Part shown: in pieces, positions 47,967 through 56,091 of the stretch
Position numbering within the stretch: position 1 is the stretch's first letter
Layout: every line of letters starts with the position of its first letter
NCBI GenBank assembly: GCA_049487715.1
Contig: CP150546.1
Span: 434,001-498,000 of the forward strand
Length of the DNA stretch: 64,000 nucleotides
Origin: Pycnococcus provasolii
Lineage: Eukaryota > Chlorophyta > Pseudoscourfieldiophyceae > Pseudoscourfieldiales
Reading direction: 5' to 3'
Notes under the pieces: model-generated
Database searches by the model: none
What the model was told of the DNA's origin: nothing
What the model saw: the letters and a program-made list of their open reading frames with translations, nothing else
Made by a program: the position numbers and the translations under genes

Positions 47967-49226
47967 ATGTCAGATAACCCGTTCAAGTCGGACAATCCGT
48001 TCGCGCGCATCGATAACCCCGAGTTCGACGCCAACCCGTTCGCAGACCCGAGCGTCACGGCGGCGGCGGACGGTGGCGCGGGTGCGGCGGCGTCAGCGGC
48101 GCCGGCGGCTGGAAACCCGTTCGCGGCATCGCCGCCGCCAGCGGCACCTGCGGTCCCCAAGGTGGAGCCCGTCCCGGCAATCGCTCCGCCGATTGTGGAA
48201 CCACCGCCACCTGCACCGTCGACATCAACCTCTGGCAGTGGAGGTGCGGGCGTGGGGGCGACTGTCGCCGCGGCAGCTGGCGGCTTGGCCGCAGGTGCAC
48301 GAGGTGCCGTATCGGCCGTCGGCAACGTCTTCGGCGGTGGAGGCAGCGGCGGCGGCGGGAGCAGCAGCGGCGCTGCAGGGAAAGCACCAGCCGCGCCGGT
48401 GTTTGGAGGGGCATTCGGAGCAGGAGGAGGCGACGGGAACGCCGCAGGCTTCGGCGCAACGAGCTCCGGCGCCGGTGGATCTGCTTACGGCTCGGCGTCT
48501 GACGGTGCTGCTGGTTCGGACGCGCTGCGCGCCAAGGAGGCTGAACTTCGACGTCTGGAGGAGCGCCTCGAGACCCGCGAGCGTGAGCTTAAGGCGCGCG
48601 CCGAGGAGCTCAAGCGCGCCGGTGCCGGGCTGAATGCGAACAACTTTCCTCCTTGCATGCCTATACTGTACCATAACATCGAGGACGAGATTCCAGCCAA
48701 CGTGCAACAAGTCGTGTTGTCATCGTACTACTGCTACCTCGGCCTCGCTGCGTGTCTGTCGTGGAACTTCTTCGCGACCACGTGCTCCATCACGGTGCCA
48801 GATATCGACGACCGCTTCTCCGCCTGGCTCTTCTCCGCGCTCTACATCGGCTTCGGCATGCCGCTCGCGTTCATGCTCTGGCACTTTCGCCTGTACCACG
48901 CCGCGAAGAATGACGCCGCGTTCAAGTACTTCACGTTCTTCTTCTTCTTCTTCGTGCACATCGTGTTTTGCTTCTGGGCGTGCATTTCTCCACCTTTCTT
49001 TGGCGGCAAGGGATGGAGCCTCACAGGCATCATTCCCACGAGCACGGCGTTCGGCAAGGCAAGCTGGCTCGGAGTCATATACGCGATAGGAACGGCATTT
49101 TGGGCTCTCGAGGCGATCTACTCCATGTACACGATCAAGCAGGTGTACGCCCACTTCCGCGGCTCCGGAGCGCAGGACCGTGCAGTTCGTGAGGGAGCGC
49201 AGTACGCGGCGCGAGCAGCAGTGTGA
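47967..49226 (+). CDS. Secretory carrier membrane protein (SCAMP)
   Basis: 419 residues. The N-terminal tail has five NPF motifs (DNPFKSDNPFARIDN, ANPFADP, GNPFAAS), which bind EH-domain endocytic proteins. A Gly/Ala/Pro-rich stretch (40-185) is longer than in animals or plants. A short coiled coil follows (LRAKEAELRRLEERLETRER), as in plant SCAMPs, then the conserved NNFPPCMPILYHNIEDEIP and four membrane helices: YYCYLGLAACLSWNFFA, WLFSALYIGFGMPLAFML, YFTFFFFFFVHIVFCFWACI and WLGVIYAIGTAFWALEAIYS. The loop PPFFGGKGWSLTGII matches the family E-peptide region. SCAMPs work in post-Golgi and endosomal recycling. One exon. Confidence 0.95.
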   Translation: MSDNPFKSDNPFARIDNPEFDANPFADPSVTAAADGGAGAAASAAPAAGNPFAASPPPAAPAVPKVEPVPAIAPPIVEPPPPAPSTSTSGSGGAGVGATVAAAAGGLAAGARGAVSAVGNVFGGGGSGGGGSSSGAAGKAPAAPVFGGAFGAGGGDGNAAGFGATSSGAGGSAYGSASDGAAGSDALRAKEAELRRLEERLETRERELKARAEELKRAGAGLNANNFPPCMPILYHNIEDEIPANVQQVVLSSYYCYLGLAACLSWNFFATTCSITVPDIDDRFSAWLFSALYIGFGMPLAFMLWHFRLYHAAKNDAAFKYFTFFFFFFVHIVFCFWACISPPFFGGKGWSLTGIIPTSTAFGKASWLGVIYAIGTAFWALEAIYSMYTIKQVYAHFRGSGAQDRAVREGAQYAARAAV

Positions 49227-49380
49227 GAAGAGTTTGGGTTCACGTCGCAGTGGGTGGTGGGCGACGAGAAAGAAAGGCGATAGAACAACATGAAAAAAAA
49301 CAAAGGAAAGGCAAGACGAGGCATTGCAGCCTATATTTTTTGATCAGAACACAAAGTACTTGGTAGTATACACAGTCAAT

Positions 49381-50691
49381 TTACAAACGCGTCACGTCCG
49401 TGGCGAGCGTGTCCGTGAGCCACATCTGCGGTTCTAGTAGGTGCGGCATTTCGTAGTCACTCTTGTAGTCGTCAGCGCGATCGTCATCAAGAACGCACAC
49501 AGCCATGACGTGTTCGAGTGCCGGAAGATGCGTGAGGTGCACACCCCACCGTAACGACGGTATGTCGGCAAAAGCTTTGGGCGGTGACGCGTCGTTCACG
49601 CGCACACCCACGCCAGCGTGACCGTCCTCGTCGTGCCACATCGGCGGTTCGTACGTGAATGTCACGTCGCGCAGGCGTCTTCGCGCGTTGATTCCCTCGC
49701 CGGTAGCCTTAAGGTACGCCTCCTTGAGCGTCCATTTCTCGAGGAATGCGCCGTTCCCTCGACGTGCGACGTCGTCAGCCTCGTCTTGGCTGAACAGTCT
49801 CCTCGCCCTGTCCTCCGGCGACCCTCTCAGTGCGCGGTCGCCGTTCTCAATGTCGACGCCAACTGTGCGCCCGCCAAGGCTCACTGCGCACGCGAGCAGT
49901 CCTGTGGTGTGGCTGACGCTGAACGCGACGTTGCCCTTGCCCGTGGAGGAGATGTTGAGAGCTGGCTTTCCGTTCTTATCCCTCGAAAGCGGCAGCTCCG
50001 CCGGTTCCCACTCGCCGAGTCCGTGTTCGCGCAGAGTGCGTGCGAGAACGCACCTGCAGAAAGCGCGCGACGCGAGCACAGCGCGTCGTCTTTGCTCGCC
50101 TCCTGTTTTTGCCGCGAGTTCCGCATCTTGTACGTCGTGTTTGCTGACAACCTCGTTGAGGTTATTTTCTTCCGCAGAATTTGAGCTGTTATTGTTTCGC
50201 GTGAGGTAGACGAGTACCTGCGAGTGGTCTGAATAATAATCTGAAGACGACGACGACGAGAACGAGGATGAGGAAGTCTGAGCAGGCAAAGTCGTTAATG
50301 ATGACGACGACGACGACGACGAAGTTTCCCCAGAACCACCACCAGAGAAGGACACATCTGTAATACCTGCCCCAGATTGAGACGCAGACGCAGACGCAGA
50401 TTCGAGTCCCGAGCGAGACGACAGACACAAGGTTCCACTATAACTCGTATTTTTATACCCAAACCATGAATGAGCACCTATGCAATTATGAGCACCACCA
50501 CGATAAGCAGCAGCAGCACCACCACCACCATGACGAAGACGCAGGTTCCGAAACACTCCCTTCCCATCCCTAACCCTAACCCGAAACGAACACGAACTTC
50601 TCAAGGAAACATTGCTGTTAAAGCCACCCACATGGCTTGCACGCACCATGATGACTCTCCTGAGAGGGAAGACGTGGACGCCACTGGGCAT
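49381..50691 (-). CDS. 4'-phosphopantetheinyl transferase, Sfp/AASDHPPT type
   Basis: 436 residues from the ATG at 50691. It adds the phosphopantetheine arm from CoA to acyl-carrier or polyketide carrier proteins. Family motifs are in order: KNGKPALNIS, VAFSVSHTTGLLACAV, TVGVDIENGDRAL (Mg-binding Asp/Glu), RRLFSQDEADDV, and FLEKWTLKEAYLKATGEGI (WxxKEAxxK). The N-terminal 200 residues are unusual: Ser and Gly-rich low complexity (TSSSSSSSSL, SSSSFSSSSSSDYYS) that family enzymes lack. Part could be an organelle transit peptide (MPSGVHVFPLRRVIMVRASH). The divergent RER1 gene begins 443 bp away. Confidence 0.9.
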   Translation of the reverse strand: MPSGVHVFPLRRVIMVRASHVGGFNSNVSLRSSCSFRVRVRDGKGVFRNLRLRHGGGGAAAAYRGGAHNCIGAHSWFGYKNTSYSGTLCLSSRSGLESASASASQSGAGITDVSFSGGGSGETSSSSSSSSLTTLPAQTSSSSFSSSSSSDYYSDHSQVLVYLTRNNNSSNSAEENNLNEVVSKHDVQDAELAAKTGGEQRRRAVLASRAFCRCVLARTLREHGLGEWEPAELPLSRDKNGKPALNISSTGKGNVAFSVSHTTGLLACAVSLGGRTVGVDIENGDRALRGSPEDRARRLFSQDEADDVARRGNGAFLEKWTLKEAYLKATGEGINARRRLRDVTFTYEPPMWHDEDGHAGVGVRVNDASPPKAFADIPSLRWGVHLTHLPALEHVMAVCVLDDDRADDYKSDYEMPHLLEPQMWLTDTLATDVTRL

Positions 50692-50794
50692 GGCTGGCAC
50701 TGGTCCCTTGAGCAGTAGAAGGTTTCGTTGGGAGATGGGGAAAAAACGGAGGGCCAGGGGGTCCCAAGAACAAACAAGATAAGGACTACGTTAG

Positions 50795-50827
50795 ATTAGG
50801 GTTAGGGTTAGGGACTTAGGGTTCGGG
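50795..50827 (+). repeat. Interstitial TTAGGG tract
   Basis: Three TTAGGG units with degenerate flanks (TTAGATTAGGG and ACTTAGGGTTCGGG), in the 443-bp divergent gap between the phosphopantetheinyl transferase and RER1. A small CCCTAACCCTAAC piece also lies inside the coding frame at 50568-50581. A GTTGTTGTTGTTG run at 51051-51068 precedes RER1. Confidence 0.88.
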
Positions 50828-51134
50828 TTCCTCTGGGGCTTGGTTTTCTGGGGTTTGGTCGTCGTTGCGCGCCTTCCATCTCCCCTTTTACTTCGAAGAA
50901 GCAGTTTTCTGTTGTTTCCCTAGGAAGTACCCGGGTACTACTCATAGGTGGAGGGAGGTCTGTCTCAGAACGAGCGCCATCACAGACTCTGTTTTCTCTC
51001 GTCCTCATTTTTGTGCACTTGATTTGTATCGATCTCGTCGTGCGCACGATCTTGTTGTTGTTGTTGTTTCAGAATACTAGTATATTTTGTTTGTTTGCTT
51101 CAGGATATATCATTTTACACATAGTTGTTAAATA

Positions 51135-51704
51135 ATGGACACGTCTTTAGATCGGTCGTTCGGGCCGTGGGCCAGCACAGGACGCATCACCTCCACCGTC
51201 AACGCCAGATATCAGCACATACTCGACAAAGCGACGCCGCTCGTCGGACTGCGATGGTGCCTCTGGGTGCTTGTCTTCTTCCTATACGGCGTACGCGTGT
51301 GGTACCTGCGAGGGTTCTACATAGTCACGTACGGGCTGGGAATATTCAACCTCAACCTCGTCATCGGGTTCCTCAGCCCGCAGCTGGACCCTGAAACAGA
51401 AGGGCCGGCGCTGCCCACCAAAGGCGACCAGGAGTTCAAGCCGTTCGTGCGACGTCTACCTGAGTTTAAGTTCTGGCTGGCAAGCATCAAGGCGTTCTGC
51501 ACAGCATTTTGCCTCACATTCTTCTCTGTCTTCGACGTTCCCGTCTTCTGGCCCATCTTGCTCGTGTACTGGCTCGTGCTCTTCATGGTTACGATGAAGC
51601 GCCAAATTCGACACATGATCAAGTACCGTTACCTTCCCTTCTCTTTTGGCAAGCAGACGTACGGCGCTGCCGGTGCTAAGGGCAAGGGCGCAGCAGACAA
51701 GTGA
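51135..51704 (+). CDS. RER1: RER1, Golgi-to-ER retrieval receptor
   Basis: 189 residues, close to the usual length. RER1 cycles between cis-Golgi and ER and returns membrane proteins to the ER by COPI. Conserved features: [74 protein letters not shown] and [20 protein letters not shown], ending [20 protein letters not shown]. Four membrane segments are visible. The C-terminal tail is short and Gly/Ala/Lys-rich ([14 protein letters not shown]). One exon; the stop is 118 bp from that of the convergent MED11-like gene, with a CT-rich microsatellite (51756-51774) between. Confidence 0.97.
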   Translation: MDTSLDRSFGPWASTGRITSTVNARYQHILDKATPLVGLRWCLWVLVFFLYGVRVWYLRGFYIVTYGLGIFNLNLVIGFLSPQLDPETEGPALPTKGDQEFKPFVRRLPEFKFWLASIKAFCTAFCLTFFSVFDVPVFWPILLVYWLVLFMVTMKRQIRHMIKYRYLPFSFGKQTYGAAGAKGKGAADK

Positions 51705-51822
51705 TATATGACGACGCTTTTGTAGGTGAAGAAGGCAATGCCCCCCCTTGTTTTGCTCTCTCTCTCTCTCCTCCCCCCCTTTGAAAAGATACGTCAATAC
51801 TTTACACGCACGCCCTACGGCT

Positions 51823-52236
51823 CTACTGTGACGTTGCCGCCGCCGCCTCCGTTGCTGCTGCTGCTGCTGCTGCTGTTGTCGTCGTCGCGGCGTTTAGCAC
51901 ACCTTCCATCTGGTTGGCGAGCAGTTTTGCCCTTTGCTTTGCGAGGTGCAGTTCCAGTTTACTCGCGTAGACGTCCCTCCGTCCGAGCACCGCCGCCCCT
52001 CCCACGTGCGTTTGCGCTTCCACCGCCGCCGTTCTCAGTGTCGTCTTCACACGTCCAATAGCCTCCACCGCCTCTTCGCACGCCTCTGACGCGCGTTGTG
52101 CATTTGTATCGTTTTCGTTCCACAGCGCCGACACCACGTCGGAAGCGAGTTCGACGACGCGCGCGACGTCCGCGCGCGCCTGTGTGAGAGAGTTGTCGTC
52201 ATCGGCAACAAGGCTGCTGCTGCCTTCAAGCTGCAT
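51823..52236 (-). CDS. Mediator subunit 11-like small helical protein
   Basis: 137 residues from the ATG at 52236. MED11 is a head-module subunit of the Mediator transcription co-activator. The sequence resembles plant and animal MED11 in length and pattern: ADVARVVELASDVVSAL (plant: EKRIVRVLELAGGVMEEL), AIGRVKTTLRTAAVEAQTHV, then a Tyr-containing helix RRDVYASKLELHLAKQRAKL and LLANQMEGVL. The C-terminus is a Thr/Ala run encoded by a CTG/GTC trinucleotide repeat (51857-51890). The family is short and divergent, so the assignment is moderate. Any other small helical-bundle protein is possible. Confidence 0.5.
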   Translation of the reverse strand: MQLEGSSSLVADDDNSLTQARADVARVVELASDVVSALWNENDTNAQRASEACEEAVEAIGRVKTTLRTAAVEAQTHVGGAAVLGRRDVYASKLELHLAKQRAKLLANQMEGVLNAATTTTAAAAAAATEAAAATSQ

Positions 52237-52400
52237 TGCTGCACGACTATTATTATGGGCCCTTCCTTATTGGCAACAGCAACCAACCAACACAGGGTGG
52301 TGCCAAAAGCACTCGAGAATGGAAAACGCCGACGAGACGAAGATGATGATGAAGGGCCACTTCAGTTTCGGAGGGCTACTTCAGTCAAAGGTACACTTCA

Positions 52401-52468
52401 GTTAGGGTTAGGGTTAGGGTTAGGGTTAGGGTTAGGGTTAGGGTTCAGGTTCGGGTTCGGGTTCGGGT
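52401..52468 (+). repeat. Interstitial TTAGGG tract with TTCGGG variants
   Basis: Seven TTAGGG units, the longest tract here, followed by TTCAGG and three TTCGGG units. It fills much of the 380-bp divergent gap between the MED11-like gene and the M48 protease. Confidence 0.96.
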
Positions 52469-52616
52469 GATAAAAATCAGGTATAAAAATCAATAAAATC
52501 AATCAGCCTTGTTGTCCCCCTTTCCCTAAAGGTTCGTTCGTTTGGCGCGCTCCTAATAAGCTCACTCGGGGACACGTCACTCCCTCCGGGTTTTCATCAC
52601 GCTCGCTTGCTTCATC

Positions 52617-53830
52617 ATGGCGCACACGTGTTTTACTCACCGTTCTATAAGGTGTCCTCAGGGTCCTCATGCTCCTCGTCATGGTCGGCTTGGTGTGGTC
52701 GGTCATGGTCATGGCACCTTGGTGTGTCGTCATCATCCTTATCATCGCGGTCGCCTTCTTGGTCATCTTCTTGGTTGGTTAGGGGGGGAAAGCGATCTAT
52801 AGGTGGTGGTAGTGGTGCTTCCCGGGGGTTTCCAGCGACGGCAGCGTCCAGTGCAGCACCTAGTGCTGTTGGACCCTCTTCACCCCTGCCACTGCCCGTC
52901 ATCCAAGGCGACGCGTTCAGACACCCGCTCGACCTCGAAAATACACAAATGCTCAGAGCGCTGCCCGGCTTCGACGTCATCATACGCACCATGGTCAGCC
53001 CTGTCACCGAACAGCTGCTCGTGATGGAGAACGTCGGATCCGGGCTGCTCGTGTCCGAAAAGCAGTACCCATCCATCTACAAGCTGCACCGTGAGGCGCA
53101 AGACATCCTGGGCATCGAAGACGACGTGCGCGTTTACGTTCGGTCCAATCCAACGCCTAACGCATACACGCTAGCCGTCGCGGGGGGGAAGGAGCCGTTC
53201 ATCGTGCTGCACACGGCGCTCATCGAACTGCTCACGCCGCGCGAACTCCAATCGGTCATCGCTCACGAACTCGGACATCTCAAGTGTGACCATGGAGTGT
53301 ACTTGGCAATGGCCAACCTGCTCGCCGCGTCGGCGCTCGCGCTTCCCATGGGCGTGGGCAATATGATATCAGCCGCCGTGGAGGAGGGGCTGTACAGGTG
53401 GCTTCGCAGCGCGGAACTTAGCTGCGATCGGGCGGCACTCGTCGTCGCACGTGATCCCAAGGTGGTTGCCAGCGCGCTCATGAAGCTCGCAGGAGGTGTC
53501 GTGGGTGAAAACGAAAACGAGCTCAACGTCGACGCATTCATCCACCAAGCAAGTGTGCTAGACAAGGCTCACAGCTCAGCAAGTCCCATCGCATGGTATC
53601 TGCGCAATGCGCAGCTGCGACAGCTCAGCCACCCATTGCCGGTGCTTCGTGCTCGTGAGGTGATGGAGTGGTCAAACTCATTTCAGTATAAAACACTACG
53701 AAATGCAGCAGACCGACGCGCGGATGCTAGTGCTTGGAGCGCTGAAGAGGGCGACGACAATACCAAGGAGGAGAAGGCGACAAATGACGACGACGGTGAC
53801 GACGACGAGAATGGCGTTGACAAGAGATAA
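52617..53830 (+). CDS. M48 metallopeptidase, PGM48-like (plastid)
   Basis: The protease frame runs to 53830. The body reads LDLENTQMLRALPGFDVIIR, SPVTEQLLVMENVGSGLLVS, SNPTPNAYTLAV and VLHTALIELLTPRELQSV, then IAHELGHLKCDHGVYLAMAN with the zinc motif HELGH, and SAELSCDRAALVVARDPKVV with the downstream ExxxDR/SCDRA element. These resemble plant PGM48, a plastoglobule M48 protease. The C-terminal 45 residues are acidic and low complexity. This frame has no upstream ATG before the conserved region. The ATG at 52617 (MAHTCFTHRSIRCPQ) is in a neighbouring frame that stops at 52802. A one-base slip in the G7 run at 52784-52790, or an intron near there, would join them. The N-terminus is therefore uncertain, the protease itself is not. 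Confidence 0.82.
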
Positions 53831-54043
53831 CCGGTAAGTCTCTTCTTTTTTCTTCTTAAAACAAAGAATTTTCTCTACTGTTCTCTTATTTTCAATTTCC
53901 GAAACGCAAGTGCGTGTCGAACGGACAAACGCGCGCGTGTACACGAAACGCATCATCAAAACAAAAACGAGGGGTGGGAGATGTGCGGAAGTGGGTGGGA
54001 GGCCAGTGTGTGTGTGTGTGCATGCGACCTTTCCGTCGAGCCC

Positions 54044-55573
54044 CTATGGCTTGCTCAGCACAAGCTCGAGAGCACTTTCCCAAGCCTCGTGGCGTGCAAC
54101 CACAGTCTTGGGCTGGCTGACGAGCATTTTGCGGAATGCAGCACTGCTGAGTAGATCGACGTAGCTCTCGATGACCTGATCTCTCTTAGACATCACCTTT
54201 TGGATCATCTTCTCGCGCTCCTTATCGTCCTCCATCACCGTGATTCTGCTGAACGAGTACATGACAGTGTCCCAAATCGACACGTTAATCTCGCCAGCCT
54301 CAACTTCGCCGGTTGGCTTGATTGGGCGGAAGCTGCTCTCGCCAAACACCTGATAGCACAGGTCAATGGTGCGAATGAACGTCTGGCGCTTCGTCTCGCA
54401 TTCCTCCGCGCTCATGTTCGTGTTCCGGCGCATTTCCTCGTTCAGCCAAGCCTTGACAGGTGTGAAGAATCCGTACGGCCCCGTCGAACACAGCGCGAAG
54501 AAGCGCAGGATCAGCTCGCGATCTTTCATGCGCAGATGTGGGCTCTTCGCCTTGAAGATTGCCAGCAGGCTTGGCGTGCTGGAGAGCTCGTCGAGAAGAT
54601 CTGTGTACGCACCCTGATAAATGCAGTTTCGCAGCTCCATCTCATTCAGCTGCGTGCTTCCCATGTTAAGGCGCTCAAACACCTCGAAGACAAAGTCGGG
54701 CTCGCACTCTCGCGTGATGGTGTGCACGTTGATGGCGTAGTCCTTAATGATTTCCTGCTGAATTTCGTGCAGGTCGTCGAATACGCACCCGTTGAGTTCG
54801 TCGAACACCTCGAGGCCGGATAGTTTGAACGGCGTGCCGTCTGGGAAGCTCCCTTGTATGAAGCTGTGGATGGACGTGAGCCTCTGCTTGCCGTCCACCA
54901 CCTCGAGCACGCCGGAGTCCGTCTCGTGAAAGAATATGGTTGGAATGGGCACGTTGAGCAGGAGGCTCTCGACGAGCCTGGACGCCGTCCTGATGCCCCA
55001 CACGTACTCGCGCTGGTAGCTCGGCCTGAGGTTGAGTTTGTTTCGCGAAATCTTGTCGATGAGGCTATTGACGGTGAAGTCGCTCTTGTTGATGCGCAGC
55101 GCGCCGAGTCTTCGCGCTGAGTCGTTTGCGAGGTGCGACGACGGCGACGCCGACCTGTCCGTGTCCTCGACGAAGTTGATTCCGTCTGCGCCGTTCAGCG
55201 TGCTTTCGATCGCCGCGTCCCATCCGAGCAGCTGTCTCGCTTCGACGTCCCCTTGCTGCGCTCGTCGCTGCAGTTCAAGCAGCGCCTGTTTTTCGCTGTC
55301 TGACGGGTCCTTGCGCGGCGCGACTGACGACTTTCCTCGAGCAGCAGCACGAGCCTTAAAAGTAAGGCCTGATGGAGAACGAGGAGAACGCGAACGCGAG
55401 TGACGACGATGCTGACGATGAGATAAAGGAGCTAACCCTGTTAACCCAGTTCGCGACGCAGGTGGTGATCGCGCCGGACATAAACAGATATTCTTAGAAC
55501 GGCTATACCCCACTCCACAGGGTCCACAGGGGTGCTGCTGCATTGTCATGACGTGGATGTGACGAGCCGCCAT
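54044..55573 (-). CDS. DUF262 (GmrSD N-terminal/ParB-like fold) protein
   Basis: 509 residues from the ATG at 55573. The DUF262 domain begins near residue 155: FTVNSLIDKISRNKLNLRPS, YQREYVWGIRTASRLVESLL, LNVPIPTIFFHETDSGVLEV and VDGKQRLTSIHSFIQG, which include the QRxxxW-type and DGKQRLT (nucleotide-contact) motifs. FVFEVFERLNMGSTQLNEME completes the FxxxN signature. In bacteria this domain occurs in defence nucleases (GmrSD) and ParB/Srx-fold enzymes. The C-terminal nuclease domain of GmrD (HNH) is not visible; the rest is alpha-helical. The Ser/Arg-rich head (RHSRSRSPRSPSGLTFKARA) could be a transit peptide. A T-rich tract and CCAG lie just upstream of the ATG, so a 5' intron is possible. 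Function in algae unknown; bacterial ancestry is inferred. Confidence 0.85.
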   Translation of the reverse strand: MAARHIHVMTMQQHPCGPCGVGYSRSKNICLCPARSPPASRTGLTGLAPLSHRQHRRHSRSRSPRSPSGLTFKARAAARGKSSVAPRKDPSDSEKQALLELQRRAQQGDVEARQLLGWDAAIESTLNGADGINFVEDTDRSASPSSHLANDSARRLGALRINKSDFTVNSLIDKISRNKLNLRPSYQREYVWGIRTASRLVESLLLNVPIPTIFFHETDSGVLEVVDGKQRLTSIHSFIQGSFPDGTPFKLSGLEVFDELNGCVFDDLHEIQQEIIKDYAINVHTITRECEPDFVFEVFERLNMGSTQLNEMELRNCIYQGAYTDLLDELSSTPSLLAIFKAKSPHLRMKDRELILRFFALCSTGPYGFFTPVKAWLNEEMRRNTNMSAEECETKRQTFIRTIDLCYQVFGESSFRPIKPTGEVEAGEINVSIWDTVMYSFSRITVMEDDKEREKMIQKVMSKRDQVIESYVDLLSSAAFRKMLVSQPKTVVARHEAWESALELVLSKP

Positions 55574-55728
55574 CCCTTCGACGCCTGGAAAAAAACAGGA
55601 AAAGGCGTTGTTGTTGACGTGTGAGGGAAAAAAAGAGAACAAGAAGAGGGGAATCCGGAGGCTTGCTTTTGACGCGTGCAGAAACAAATGTTTGATCAAA
55701 CAAATGCCAAAGGGGGAGGGGAGGCGGG

Positions 55729-55921
55729 AACCCTAACCCTAACTTCCTTCGTAGTACTTACCGTACCCTAGAGTGGTTAGGGTTTGGGAACTGGGTTAGG
55801 GTTAGGATTGGGTTAGGGTTAGGATTGGGATTGGGAATAGGGCTATGGGTTAGGGTTTGGGTTAGGGTTATAACTTACACTGGGGATAGCTATGGTTAGG
55901 GTTACATTGGGGTTAGGGTTA
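55729..55921. repeat. Degenerate telomere-like repeat block
   Basis: It starts with CCCTAACCCTAAC (55729-55742) and continues after 55773 as plus-strand GGGTTAGGGTTAGGATTGGGTT variants, with GGATTGGGATTGGG and GGGTTTGGG. The orientation flips between the two parts. It occupies the 518-bp divergent gap between the DUF262 and sialyltransferase genes. The many mutated units suggest an older tract than the perfect ones elsewhere. Confidence 0.88.
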
Positions 55922-56091
55922 TTGAGCCTTTTTCCCGCAGCTTTTTTCTTGCCGCCGCGGAGAGGATTGAGTGAGGTTTGTTGAGGTTGGCTTTTCGCAG
56001 ATCGGCTTTGTTTTGTCTTTTTTTGCCGCACCCCATCACCGCGCAGCGATCTGAGTTTGCAGCGATCAAGTCTGCTCCCTTAACTGGTAAT

